DNA of 64,000 nt from Henckelia pumila (GCF_033568475.1 NC_133121.1:26519374-26583373), one strand, 5' to 3'. Positions 46,065-59,207 are shown, numbered from the stretch's first letter. The notes: a model not told the origin generated them from the sequence alone. A program made the numbers and translations.

Positions 46065-49000
46065 CTATAGCCAACTAGTCATACTACGTAGACCCATTGC
46101 TTCGCGATGTTTGTCAAACAATGGTCCTGGCAAGGGCTTAGTAAGCGGATCAGCGATATTGTCTGCAGAGGCCACTCGTTCGACAGTGATGTCTCCTCTT
46201 TCCACAATCTCCCGGATGATGTGGTATTTCCTCAGTACATGTTTGGATCTTTGATGAGACCTTGGTTCCTTTGCTTGAGCAACGGCACCCGTGTTGTCAC
46301 AGTACACCCGGGACTGGACCAACAAATTCAGGAATGACGCCCAACTCTTGGACGAACTTCCTCATCCAAACGGCCTCTTTAGCAGCAGCTGATGCTGCAA
46401 TGTATTCAGCCTCAGTGGTGGAATCCGCTGTGGTGTCCTGCTTGGAACTCTTCCAAGAGACAGCACCGCCATTGAGCATGAACACAAATCCAGAGGTTGA
46501 CTTCGAGTCATCCACGTCACTTTGGAAGCTAGAGTCGGTATAGCCTTTCAATTTCAGATCTCGTCCTCCATATACCATGAACATATTCTTAGTCCTTCGC
46601 AAGTACTTAAGAATGTCCTTCACGGCTTTCCAATGCATTTGACCAGGATTAGCCTGATATCTGCTCGTGACACTCAGAGCAAATGCTACATCCGGTCTGG
46701 TAGATATCATCCCATATATGATACTACCTATAGCTGACGCATATGGTACATGTGTCATATTCTCTATCTCTTCATCAGTCTTGGGACACATAGACTTGGA
46801 TAGAGAAACTCCATGACACATGGGTAGATGTCCTCTCTTGGACCCATCCATTGAAAACCGTTTCAATATGGTGTCGATGTAGGTTGATTGAGTGAGTCCT
46901 ATCATTCTCTTAGATCTATCTCTATAGATCTGTATCCCAAGAATGTAGGATGCCTCACCAAAATCCTTCATCGAGAATCTACCTGATAACCATATCTTTG
47001 TTGACTGCAACATCCCTACATCATTTCGAATGAGTAGGATGTCATCAACATAAAGTACTAAGAATGTCACAGCATCCTTAACTACTTTCTTGTACACGCA
47101 CGGTTCCTCCGGGTTCTTGATGAAACCAAAATCTTTTATTGTTTCATCAAATTTCTGGTTCCAACTTCTTGATGCTTGTTTTAGACCATAAATTGATCTC
47201 TGAAGCTTGCATACCTTATGCTCGCTTCCCATGGATGTGAACCCCTCTGGCTGCTTCATATAGATTTCTTCCTTAATGTCTCCATTAAGAAAGGCAGTCT
47301 TCACATCCATTTGCCATATCTCATAGTCATACCATGCAGCTATGGCAATAAGGATTCTTATGGACTTGAACATTGCAACTGGTGAAAAGGTTTCATCATA
47401 GTCAACTCCTTGTCTTTGAGTGTAACCTTTCGCCACCAATCGCGCCTTGTAGGTCAATACCTTACCATCAGGCCCAAGCTTTCTCTTGTAGATCCATTTA
47501 CACCCTATTGGAACAATTCCATCAGGAGGATCTACTAAAGACCAAACTTGGTTTGTATGCATTGAATCCAATTCAGACTGCATAGCTTCAAGCCATAAAT
47601 TTGAATCCGCATCAGAAATTGCTTCCTTGAAGTTTCTTGGATCACATCCAATGTCGGGTTCATTTTTATCCCCTTCAAGAAGAAGACCATATCGAACAGG
47701 AGGTCTAGAATTCCTCTCGGATCTTCTAGGTTCAGGCGTGTCCGGTAATGGTTCCTGAGGCGTAGGATCGTTATTTTGTATTTCGGGTTCTTCTCGAACT
47801 TCTTCTAGTTCCATCATCTCGCCTTTCTTATCCAATAAGAACTCCTTCTCCAAGAAGGTGGCATTCCTAGAAACAAACACCTTTGTTTCAGCAGGATAAT
47901 AGAAATAATATCCGATTGAATTCTTCGGATACCCTACAAAATAACATAAGCTGGATCGACTATCCAACTTATCTCCCACTGTCCGCTTCACGTAAGCAGG
48001 ACATCCCCAAATCCTCAAGTACGAATACTTAGGAGCTTTGCCATTCCATAACTCGTATGGTGTTTTGTCCACTGCTTTAGTGTGGACGTTGTTCAACAAC
48101 AATACCGCTGTTTCAAGCGCATAGCCCCAAAACGAAGGTGGAAGCTCAGTGAAGCTCATCATGGATCGAACCATGTCCAACAAAGTTCGATTACGACGCT
48201 CCGATACACCATTCAGCTGTGGTGTCATAGGAGGAGTCCACTGAGAGAGAATCCCATTCTCTTTCAGATAGTCCAAAAACTCGGTACTCAAGTATTCTCC
48301 ACCTCGATCCGATCGAAGTGCTTTAATACTTTTACCTAGCTTGTTTTCTACTTCAGCCTTGAATTCTTTGAACTTTTCAAATGCTTCAGACTTATATTTC
48401 ATCAAATATAAATACCCATACCTTGAATAATCATCAGTAAAGGTAATGAAGTAGGTGTGGCCATGTTGAGTCCCAACTCTAAATAGACCACAAACATCTG
48501 TATGGATCAAATCCAACAGATTTTGACTACGCTCAGGTTTCCCCTTAAAAGGAGATTTAGTCATTTTCCCTTTTAGGCAGGATTCACAAGTAGGTAGAGA
48601 GTTAATATCAGACATATCAAACATGCCCTCTCCCACTAGCTTGTTCATCCTCCTTGAGGAAATATGACCTAGTCTAGCGTGCCAAAGGTTTGCCGGGTTT
48701 TGACTATCGATTTTCCTTTTGTTTGTTGTCGCCGGTTTATCAATATAATTTATTGGAACGTCTTTTAGTTTTAAGTTGTATAGATCGTTTTCAAGTTGTC
48801 CATTTCCAATCAAACATTCATTCTTGTAAATATTGCAAATCCCATTCACAAAATTGCAAGAATAACCATCTCTATCTAGCATAGAAACAGAAATAATGTT
48901 TTTAATTAAATCCGGAACAAATAAAACATCTCTTAATAATAACTTAAAACCATTCTGCAAAGTTAAACAAACATCTCCAATGGCCGTAGCTTCAACTCTG

Positions 49001-49980
49001 GAACCATTCCCGAGCCTCAGCTGGGTCTCACCCATTCTAAGCCTGCGACTTCTTGTCATCACCTGCAAATCATTGCAAATGTGAGATCCACATCCGGTAT
49101 CCAATACCCAAGAAGTAGTATTAAGTGAAATGTTTATTTCAATATAGAACATACCCTTTGCAGTTCCCAACTGCTCTAGATATTCCTTGCAGTTGCGCTT
49201 CCAATGACCGGGCTTCTTGCAGTAATGGCAAACATCCTTGGATTTTCCATTGTTTGAAGCCTTTGTCTTGTGCTTCTTCTCGGGTTCGACTTTCTTGGGT
49301 GGGGCAGAACGTTTCTTACCCTTCGTACTTGGCCCCTTCTTTGCAGAAGATGAGGAGCCCACCAAGAAAGCTGGTTTATCCTTCTTTAGTGTGGATTCAT
49401 ATGTCACAAGCATATTGACCATCTCTTCAAGGGTGGCCTCTATCTTGTTCATATTAAAATTTACCACAAATCCGTCAAACGAAGAAGGAAGAGACAGAAG
49501 CAGTAAATCCACGTTGAGTTCATGCTCCAACACCAAATCAAGGGTCGCTAACTTTTGTATGAGCCAAATCACTCGTACCCCATGATCACGGACCGAAGTC
49601 CCTTCACGCATGCGACACGTCATTAGCTCCTTAACAGTAGCGAACCTTTCAGCCCTCGATTGAGCCCCAAAAAGTTCCTTGAGTTGAGCGTGAATGTCAG
49701 CAGCATTCACGGTGTCCTCAAATCGCCTCTGGAGTTCATCAGACATCGAGGCTTGCATATAGCATTTGGTCTTGATGTCATGGTCCCACCATGCATCAAG
49801 TTTGGCCAATTCCTCCGGACTTACGTCAGCTGGTGCTTCCTTCGGAGGTGATTTCTCTAACACGTAGAGCATCTTCTCCGAAGTCAAGACAATCTTCAAC
49901 TTCCGGAACCATTCCGTATAGTTTGCGCCAGTCAACTTGTTTTGTTCGAGGATCGAGAATAATGGATTACGCGAATTCAT
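46065..49980 (-). pseudogene. Cop-C gag-pol polyprotein, one +1 frameshift in RNase H
   Basis: The ATG at 49980 opens 1227 codons without a stop. UBN2-type gag occupies residues 1-200, a CCHC knuckle 251-264 (CHYCKKPGHWKRNC), and protease D-T-G 294-296. Integrase HHCC uses H434, H439, C465 and C468; the integrase triad is D494, D558 and E594. RT YVDD is at 977-980, and RNase H has D1149 and E1190. The frame then ends at 46297, because one extra G in the G-run near 46305 shifts it. The last 80 or so residues (YCDNTGAVAQAKEPRSHQRS to GLRSMTSWL, ending 46065) are in the next frame. Cop-D lacks the extra base. Without RNase H the copy is probably inactive, but all other catalytic residues are present. 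Confidence 0.96.
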
Positions 49981-51902
49981 TGTATGAAATACTGAAAAGA
50001 AAAACAGACATATATCAATGATTGTTTAAGCAATTTACTAAGACATAAAATAGGCGAATTTAATTTTATGAATCTCACTCCCACTATTTTAACGATTTCA
50101 CTACCCTCTAGTGAAAACGGGAAATTTTTTCCTTAGTGAGAACATGGAGTCCAATTGACAAACTTATGGTCCCGAATAATATCAGCCAACCATAATTCTC
50201 AAAAGGTAGAGCCCAATTGCTTCCAAAGCAACCCCCATGTGTTTACCTCATGTCCAATAAGGGCTCAATAATATGACGCCGTTTAAAGTGACATGTCAAG
50301 ATGACCCATCAATATTAAGTTGTGATGGACGGTCGTCATGTGGATCCCCCAATAATATGAGCCGATCCCATGGGAGTTCCACCCAACTTACAACATTTGT
50401 CGATCCAATGTACAGCTTTCCGACGGACGGGCCCCCCCAATAATATGAGCCGGACCGTATCCGCGGGTAGCATCACATACATTGACCGTTGATGGAAGGT
50501 AGGAACATTTAAACAAATTTAAATTTCCTTTATTTATCTTGATATCAATTTTAAATCATATTTAAAATGAGGGATTTTTTAATTATAAAAATTTGTCTCA
50601 TCAATTTCAAATTATTGCATGCTTGTCGGATTCACGCAATTATGTCTAAAACATGCATACAATCATAATATCATATATTATATAGGATGATCGATTCCAT
50701 TTCTAATTGACTCGTGGTTGCCAATCACGAGTCTTAGTCCAATCCTAGGTAATATGCAGTATGCAATGCAATCCTATTACATTAGCTTCCAATTTACATT
50801 TCTTCGTCTTTATTGTCTGCTGGGCCCACCATCTTCAAATCTTGATCTCCCACTAAATCTAATGTATTTACAATAAATAACAATGACAAGTAGGGGATAC
50901 ATTTTTAGGGGGTGGGAACGGGCCATAAACCAAGCCCACTTTTATTACATATGACATTCATACTGGGCCATAAACCAGGCCCATTAATAAAACCAACAAC
51001 AATAAAAACAAATGTAAATTCCTAACATACACCTACAAAATTGGTCATGGCAATCGATCATCCTTATCCAATAATATTTAATTCAAAATTAATTTATTGG
51101 ATAACATGCAGTGGCAATTCAAATTTAAACAGGATAAAATCATATTTTATATATAAAATCTCATTTTACATATAAAATCATATTTTATCTCTTTATCAAA
51201 TAAAATCATATTTTATCTACAAAATCCAATTTTATGGATAAAATCATATTTTACTCAATATATTCATAAGATCAAATCTTATCATCAATTGTACCAAAAA
51301 TAATTGATTTCAAAATTCAATTTAAGGATAAAATATTAAAATTTTCCAAAAATTCAAATTTATCCAAAAATCAATTTTAAAGTTTACGGACTCGAACAAT
51401 TCGATCCGAAATCTCGTGAACCAATCAAAAACAATTTTTGACCGGACCAAAAATAAAATTTTAACACATTAAAATTAATTTTAAATAAAAATTTAATTTT
51501 TCCCGCGGGCCGCCCGGGACACTCCCGGGCCGGCCCGCACCCGTGGGCGCGGGCCGGGGCAGCCCGGCTGCCCCTTTAGGGCAGCAACAGTTGCTGCCCT
51601 GCGCAGCGCCCAGCGCTGCGCTGGGCAGCGCCCAGCGCTGCCCTGGCGGCGCTGAGCGCCGCCCCTGGGCGACGCCGTGCGTCGCCGTGGGCGGCGCCGT
51701 GCGCCGCCCGGGGCAGCAACAATTGCTGCCCCACCGGGCAGCGATCCAATTGCTGCCCCACCGGGCAGCGATCCAATCGCTGCCCGGGTTTTGCCCCGAA
51801 AATTTTTTTTTTTTTATTTAAAAATATTTATTTTGTTTCAAAAACCGAGACTCAAAAATTTTTGTACAATCGATTAATTTAATCGTTTGATCTGAGCAAC
51901 CT
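49981..51902 (-). other. Cop-C long 5' leader
   Basis: About 1.9 kb of non-coding leader lies between gag and the primer site. It is AT-rich except for the GC island at 51503-51799. Between 50170 and 50460 a motif close to CCCAATAATATGAGCC occurs about four times. No ORF with family support is seen. Confidence 0.85.
51503..51799. repeat. GC-rich palindromic island in the Cop-C leader
   Basis: About 300 bases are almost pure GC in surroundings that are mostly AT. It is built of small inverted repeats: GGGCAGCAACAGTTGCTGCC near 51580, CGCCCAGCGCTGCGCTGGGC near 51606, and two tandem CCACCGGGCAGCGATCCAAT units near 51731 and 51758. It ends about 100 bases from the primer site, so it would form a strongly folded RNA in the leader. 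Proline/alanine-rich ORFs here are composition effects. Confidence 0.9.
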
Positions 51903-51915
51903 GGCTCTGATACCA
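51903..51915 (-). other. Cop-C primer binding site, initiator tRNA-Met
   Basis: The minus strand reads TGGTATCAGAGCC one base inside the LTR boundary. Confidence 0.9.
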
Positions 51916-51916
51916 C

Positions 51917-53779
51917 TGTTGGAAAACTGGCGTTCAGATCAATCACGATTGATACCCGGTGCAGCGGAAGTTTAAAAATTTTATTATGGAACAATTCCAT
52001 ATTGTGGGTATCAACCGTTCAACGATTAAATTATTAGTGAGTGTAAAATTTAAATAACAATTATTAAATTTTACCTTCAATCTCGAATCGAGATTATTGG
52101 ACTCCAACAGATTTCTCTGCTCTTGTTGTCTCTCCCTGGAACCGATGAACTCCTTCAATCAGGTCCACGAATAGAGGTTTAATCCCTCTGATAGATTGCA
52201 CTAGAAAATCTATCAGAAGTTTTCTACGAAGAGAATAAACGAATTTGATTCGCTATTCCAGACTGCAATTCAAAATCACAGACCGGAATTTCTCACGCAG
52301 AGAAGGGAGGGGGGCGGCCGAATTTGAGAGAGAGGAGGCTAGGGGTTTTCGAAATTTTGCTCTCAAAATTATGACCAGTTGTGTGTAATTTCTGTACTGC
52401 AATAACTTATTTATAATGCAGGCCACTAACACCTTAGGGCCCATTAGTCATAAGTTGAGGCCCGACAAGCAAAGCCCGCATGTTCAGAAATTAATATAAA
52501 ATTCATCGTGACTCCGATTGATAAACCGATTTTACCAATGTGCACAGAAACCATTTCTGCACATTTTAAAGTCAAGATAAATTTTCCTGAATCCGAATTC
52601 AGTGGTTTCCAAAAATGTCCATCCCTATGTCATTTTAGGAAATCCTACTCCCTTACTCTTATTTAAGAAGTCCAACTTCTTTATTCATTAAATTTAACTC
52701 TTTAAATTTAACTATCTCAACGGGGATTAAAACTCCATTACACTGTGTGACCCTCAATGGTTCAGGAATACAGCTAGCCGTGGGCTCACAACTCCTTGTG
52801 ACTCGGAACAACGATTTCCGACTTGCCCAACGAATCATGGTAAAGCGCCTAGCAACATCGCCCCATGATTCCCTAGGTATCACTGATAGTGCCTACAAGA
52901 ACCAGTAGATTTTGGTTAGCGTACAGTACGGTCCCTTCATCCATATATCCCGATCGAATCAACAACCATTGGTATATCGAGAGTCGCTCAAGATTCGATA
53001 ACTATGCAATACATCTTGAAGATCAAATTAGTGACATCGCATGTGCTACTAAGAAACCATTTCTTAAATCACATCAAGTACTCTGGCCAGAGATTCGTCA
53101 CACTAATATCTCCTCAGATCGCATAGGATATCCACACTCGCAAGTATGTGGTGAATCCTTGACAACAATGCATCGACTCCTATATGTGTTGTAACTGTAC
53201 CCAATCCCGACACCTGATGACCCCCATAGAGTCGGTAAACGAGTCAAAGCACAGTACTAGCATATAGAGTCTCCATGATGTTTCAAGTAGTAAGGACTAA
53301 TGGTGTACAACCAAAACCGCGGACTTTATCCACTCGATAAGTGATAACCACTTGGAAAGTCCGGATAGGGTAGTTCGATTATTCATCCTATGAATATCCA
53401 TTTGCATGCTTCGAACATCTCCATGTTCCCTACCAATGAAACGTGGTACTCTGCATCGCAAATGCTAGTCTCAAACTCGAGCGATCCTTATCCTTATTAT
53501 CGGACGGCTCAATCGACTAGGAACAGTTTAGAATATACAGTGACTATAAGATGTATTTCATGATAGACATCCCCATGTTCTACCACATCTTACATACACT
53601 ATAGTATATTCAAGGTCTTTATCAAAACAACAATAGTATATCATAATATATCAATACGAAGAAAGATAAAGTCATTGCCATTAATAAAAGTGTAAATTAT
53701 ATTAAACAAAAGATCGTTTGTACAAAGAGTCATCAAAGCCCATAGCCACAAGTTGGCTCACTGGGCACCCACTCTTTCA
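51917..53779 (-). repeat. Cop-C 5' LTR
   Basis: It is nearly identical to 44188-46050 and has the same length. The TATA box TATAAATA on the minus strand at 52408-52415 would drive the element. Confidence 0.96.
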
Positions 53780-53784
53780 AAAAA

Positions 53785-54262
53785 GTGCTTTTTGACCAAA
53801 TAAAAGTGCTAGTTTTGATTTTAAAATTTTAGCTTGTAGGATTGCCTCTAATTTAAAGTTCTAATTCTAGAATCTTAAATTTTAAATTTTAAAAATGGAA
53901 TTTCACTTGTCCGGGTCCAAAAAGGCTAATTTGGGGAATTTAAAGAATTACGCACAAAAATGCGCTTACGTGATTTTTCTTAAACGAAAAATCTAAAATA
54001 AAGATTTTTATTTTATTTTCTGCACCTCTCATGAAATTTAGGTCACATATATTTAAAATGGAGGATTTTCCCACCGTGTTTGCCTTCACCGCGCGCCGAA
54101 GCCCGAAGTCACCAATACAAGCAATTTAGGTAATTAAATCTTTAATATCATATAAATAAATTCCAAGGAGATTTAAATCATTTAAATTACCATGAATTTT
54201 AGAATTTAAACATTAAAACAATTTTAGGCATGGAATTTAATTTATGGATTTTAGGCGTCACA
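53785..54262 (-). repeat. Gyp-D 3' LTR, proximal part
   Basis: This is the rest of the LTR after the Cop-C insertion. In sense it starts TGTGACGCCTAAAATCC at 54262, next to the polypurine tract. It is AT-rich with no ORF. Confidence 0.9.
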
Positions 54263-54277
54263 ATTCCTCCCTCCCTA
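54263..54277 (-). other. Gyp-D polypurine tract
   Basis: The minus strand reads AGGGAGGGAGGAAT directly before the LTR start. Confidence 0.87.
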
Positions 54278-54299
54278 AAAAGAAATTTTGTCCTCGAAA

Positions 54300-57200
54300 T
54301 TAAAGCTTACCGAACAGCTTCGGGTAGCGAGTCCTGATGTCAGCCTCTGACTCCCAAGTAGCTTCCTCATTTGTATGGTGCAACCAACCAACCTTGACCA
54401 TTGGTATCGACTTGTTGCGAAGTCTCCTCTCTTGCCTATCAAGAATCCGATCAGGTCTCTCCTCATACGTCATGTGGGGAGATAACTGAAGAGGTTCACA
54501 GCTGAGCACATGAGATGGATTCGAGATGTACTTCCTTAACATCGACACGTGGAAGACATTATGGACTCCATCAAGACTAGGTGGCAAGGCCACTCTATAT
54601 GCCAATGCCCCTACCCTGTCCAATATCTCGAAAGGTCCAATGAACATCGGTGCCAACTTACCTTTCTTGCCGAATCTCATCATGCCTTTCATAGGAGCTA
54701 CTCGGACAAACACGTTATCTCCCACCAAAATTTCAAAGTCTCTCCTCCTATGATCAGCGTAACTCTTCTGCCTTCTTTGAGCAGTCATCATCCTATCTCG
54801 GATCTTGGCTACAACCTCAGCTGTCTGCTGTACAATCTCCGGCCCTAACTCCGATCTCTCACCGGCCTCGGTCCACAATAACGGTGATCTACATGGTCTG
54901 CCATACAATTCCTCATAAGGTGCCATACCGATGGTGGCTAGATAGCTGTTATTATACGCAAACTCCACCAAGGGTAATCTCAACTCCCAGCTGCCCTGAA
55001 AGTAAATGGCACAAGCCCTCAAAAGATCCTCTAGTATCTGTATTACCCTCTCGGATTGCCCATCCGTTTGAGGGTGAAATGCTGTACTGAACAAAAGTTT
55101 CGTCCCCAACACTGAATGAGGCTCTTCCAAAATGACGAAGTGAACCGTGGGTCTCGGTCAGACACTATGGAGACAGGAATACCATGAAGTCTGACTATCT
55201 CACGGATGTACAACTCCGCATACTGATCCATGGAGTAGGTCGTCCTAACCGGTAGAAAGTGTGCTGACTTAGTAAGGCGTTCTACAATAACCCATATGGC
55301 ATTCGAATTCCTCACCGTCCTTGGAAATCCCACTACAAAATCCATCGTAACATTCTCCCATTTCCAATCAGGGATAGGGAGAGGCTTGAGTAAACCAGTG
55401 GGTCTCTGATGTTCCGCCTTAACCTGCTGGCAGGTCAGACACTCAGCCACAAATCGGGCAATGTCTCGCCTCATGCCCGGCCACCAATACAACTGCTGAA
55501 GATCACAGTACATCTTTGTACTCCCTGGGTGGATGGAGTACGGCGATGCATGAGCCTCTGCCATGATCGTAGTACGCAAAGAATCACTTGCGGGCACCCA
55601 AAATCGTCCCTTGAATTTCACAATCCCGTCAACCACTGAGTACAAACCACTACTCCTCTCCTCATATCTCTGTCTCCACTTACCTAACTGCTCATCATTA
55701 GCATGTTCAGCACGGATATGGTCAAACAATGTAGTCCCCACTGTCAATGAAGATAATCGGGGCGCTCTACCCCTGGCATAAAACTCCAAATCAAACCTTT
55801 GAATATCATCCTACAAAGGTCTAGACACTGACACTGAGGAAATCACTGTTGTTTTCCTACTCAAGGCATCCGCAACGACATTAGACTTACCCAGATGGTA
55901 ACTAATATCGCAGTCGTAGTCCTTCACCAACTCTAGCCATCTCCGCTGCCTCATGTTCAACTTCTTTTGGGTAAAGAAGTACTTGAGGCTCTTATGGTCC
56001 GTAAAAATCTTGCACTTTTCCCCATAGAGATAGTGCCTCCAAATCTTGAGTGCGAAGACTACGGCGGCCAACTCCAAATCATGAGTAGGGTAATTCTTCT
56101 CATGACCCTTCAACTACCTGGAAGCATAGGCAATCACTTTCTCCCGCTGCATAAGAACTTCTCCTAATTCCAGCTTGGAAGCATCCGTGTAAACGACAAA
56201 GTCGCCCTGCCCAGATGGCATGGCTAAAACCAGCACTGTCGTGAGAGTTGTCTTTAATACATCAAAGCCCTTTTGACACTCCGGACTCCAATTAAAATTA
56301 GCATTCTTCTTGGTCAATGCGGTCAAGGGCACCGCAATGGACGAAAAGCCCTTGATGAACTTTTTATAATAGCCTGTCAAACCAAGGAAGCTGCGAATCT
56401 CCGACGCATTACTAGGTATAGCCCGCTTCTTCACTGCTTGAAACTTAGAGGGATCAACCTCTACACCACTCTGGGAGATTACATGACCGAAGAATGCTAC
56501 TCTCTCCAACCAGAAATCACACTTGTCGAACTTAGCAAACAATCTCTGATCTTGAAGCACCTCAAGAACTGTCCTCAAATGTTGGGTGTGCTCTGCTCGG
56601 TCCTTGGAGTAGATGAGGATGTCAACAATGAAAACAATAACAAATCGGTCTAAGTATGACTGAAAGACGCGGTTCATGAGATCCATGAAGACCGCGGGCG
56701 CGTTCGTCAATCCAAACGGCATCACAAGGAACTCGTAGTGGCCGTAACGAGTCCAAAACACTATCTTGAATACATCTGACTCCTTCACTTTCAACAAGTG
56801 ATAACCAGCGCGAAGATCAATCTTCGAAAATACAGAGGCTCTTTGTAACTGATCAAAGAGGTCCTCAATCCTGGGCAATGGGTACCTTTTCTTCACAGTC
56901 ACTCCGTTCAACTCCCTGTAATCAATACACAACCTTAGGCTCCCATCCTTCTTTTTCACAAAGAGAACCGGTGTGCCCCATGGAGAGAAACTAGGGCGTA
57001 TAAAACCCTTATCTAGCAACTCTTGAATCTGCTCTTTCAACTCCTTCATTTCCTTAGGCGCCAACCTATATGGTGCCTTAGAAATTGGCGCGGTACCTGG
57101 GACCAAATCGATAGAAAACTCAATCTCCCTAACTGGCGGAAGACCTGCAACGTCTTCCGAAAACACATCTCAAAAATCTAGGACTACATCCACATCTGTA

Positions 57201-57754
57201 ATCACGGGTCTAATTGGCATTTCTGCCAAGGTCAAACTTTCCAAGAATGTCTCACAGCCCTCCAACATAAACTGTCTCGCCTGAAGAAAAGATATGACCT
57301 TGGCCTTCCTCCGACTCTTAGCTGCCTCAAACCAGAAAGGCTCAACACCTTCCGGTCTAACCAACACTGATCTCTGCTGAAAATCAATTACCACTGCATT
57401 CTTCACCATCCAGTCCATCCCAAGAATCAGATCGAACTCGGGCATGGGAAACACTATCAGGTCTGCAACCACCATCTGACCCTGCAAGAGAAGCTCAAGA
57501 ATCCTGACTAAGCTCTTGGTGGTAAGCTCTTCCCCTGATGGGATAATAACTGAGAATCCCACCGACAACTCCTCTCGTTGAATTCCCCACTTGTGCACAA
57601 ACGCCTCAGAAATAAAAGAATGTGTAGCCCCCGAGTCTAATAATGCTTTGTTGGCTACACCAGCTACTAAGATTCTTCCTGCAAAAAAATCACAGTTACA
57701 ACATAGCATTGGGTTTCCTAACCACAAGATAAATCTATGCTCTTCATAATGCAA
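54300..57754 (-). pseudogene. Gyp-D pol: protease, RT, RNase H, integrase, chromodomain
   Basis: Read right to left: protease [12 protein letters not shown] near 57,635; RT with [17 protein letters not shown] and FIVDILIYS, where the first catalytic Asp of FIDD is Val (codon 56624-56626); RNase H with [14 protein letters not shown] and [20 protein letters not shown]; integrase with AHASPYSIHPGSTK, CLTCQQVKAEH, MDFVVGFPRT, SDRDPRF and DGQSERVIQ; and a chromodomain MVKVGWLHHTNEEATWESEA ending at 54300. Stops at 57170 (TGA, family Arg), 56114 and 55811 (TAG, family Gln) and one frameshift near 55,115 break it. The RT change alone would abolish polymerase activity. Confidence 0.95.
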
Positions 57755-57979
57755 TCAGTTCCCATAATTCTAAGCATGCAGCTAATAACCAACAAAATCA
57801 TGCAATAACACACAAAACTTACGCAAGTTCCTCAAAAAAAATCTCAAGAATATCTAGCACTTAGTACAACCAAGTTCTCACTTAAAATAGTTTACCACAT
57901 AAATCCACCAATAAATTTAAGGTATCGATTTAAATTAAAAGCTTAAAGCATTACCTGTGATCAGGGTGGTAAGGGTCGG

Positions 57980-58991
57980 CCTTCTTGTCCTGCATCACAA
58001 GGACTCGCCCAGTCGCGGGCCTCCTAGCCTCTGGGCAATCAGCTAACACGTGTCCTGGCCTCTTGCACCTGTAGCATACTCCAGCTCCCAACAGGCACCT
58101 GCCAAAGTGGGCCTTGCAGCAAACTGGACAAGTAGGCTTCTCCCCAGCCTTGGGAGGAGTGGGTCTCTAGGCCTGATGTCCCTGAGGTTTCTGTGCCTGA
58201 TGCCCCTGGGGTCTGTGGGTCTGATGCCCCTGCTGATGCGGTGGTCCATCGTACGACCTCTTGTCGTGCTGCTGTTGCTACAGGCCATGAGCTGGGAATG
58301 GACTCTTACTCTGTGCCTCAGCGCTGATATCCCTCAGTATCTTCTTAGACCTCAAGGCTTGCCTAAGGGCAGAAGCATAGTTAGCTGGCTCCGCCAAAAG
58401 TACATCCCGACGGATGGCGGGTCGTAGCCCCACAATGAAGTGCTGGAGCTTCTCTTCCTCGTCGTCTCCGATCAAAGGCACAAAGTGGCAACCCCTCTCA
58501 AACTTCACCACAAACTGAGCCACTGATAAATCTCCCTGTCGCAGACTCAAAAACTCCATCTTCAAACGGGCCCTCACATCTGCGACAAAGTTCTTCTCAA
58601 AGAAGAGTCTCCTAAACTCAGCCCAAGGCAGGGTAGTTGTGTGAACCGTCTTCTCAACTCCTTCCCACCAGAGGGCAGCATCATCCTGGAGATGGAAGAC
58701 GTCACAGCGAACTTGATCCGGGTCTCTCAACTGCATATAGCAAAAGTTCACCTCCAACAAACGAATCCATCCTTCCGCTACCAGCGGATCAGTAGTGCCA
58801 ACAAAGTTCTTCGGATTCATCTTCCTAAACTGCTCATAAACAGTCCCAAGTCCAGCCCTAGGAGCTTCCACATGTCGCTCAAGGACACGGGCTAATCCAG
58901 CTAGCACCTGAGTCCCAACATCCGCGGCTAGTGGAGGTGGCGGAGGTAGAGGCAGTGGTGGCTGCAAAGCTCGTCCATGACGAGTGGCCAT
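57980..58991 (-). pseudogene. Gyp-D gag
   Basis: The ATG at 58991 (MATRHGRALQPPLPLPPP) starts a proline-rich N-terminus. The capsid core follows with FRKMNPKNFVGTTDPLVAEG, ALWWEGVEKTV, FRRLFFEKNFVADVRAR and QHFIVGLRPAIRRDVL. TAG stops at 58278-58280 and near 58169 both stand at Gln-like positions in a Gln/Pro-rich stretch. Beyond them, CPVCCKAHFGRC and the knuckle CYRCKRPGHVLADC (about 58069-58028) remain. This is a particle protein with nucleic-acid-binding knuckles in the Tekay/Del style. About 57755-57980 is a degraded linker to the protease. Confidence 0.92.
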
Positions 58992-59207
58992 CTGTACGCA
59001 AATTCAAATTCCAACACTTAAATTTCATGCCTAAAGGAAAAAGGTTTCTTTAAACTTTTTTTTTATATACTCAAGGGAATTAAAAAACTCTTATTCTCAA
59101 CATTTAAACAGTCAAAGATAGCGAAATTTTAAATCTTACAGACTTTGAGGCGATATCTCTAGAGTCCCAGCGTTCGGAGGTAGGCACATCCCAAGCCTAA
59201 TGACCGT

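Larger units (their letters stand above)
44188..53779 (-). mobile_element. Cop-C: complete, young Ty1/copia element
   Basis: Two LTRs of 1863 bases each (44188-46050 and 51917-53779) are flanked by AAAAA on both sides (44183-44187 and 53780-53784). They differ at about eight positions by eye. The internal region has primer site, long leader, a nearly intact gag-pol and polypurine tract. It lies in the 3' LTR of Gyp-D. This is the most intact element in the window. Confidence 0.97.

Noticed and set aside
51543..51877. Proline/alanine-rich ORFs on both strands
   Set aside because: They arise from the GC-rich island in the Cop-C leader; no homology or conserved start.
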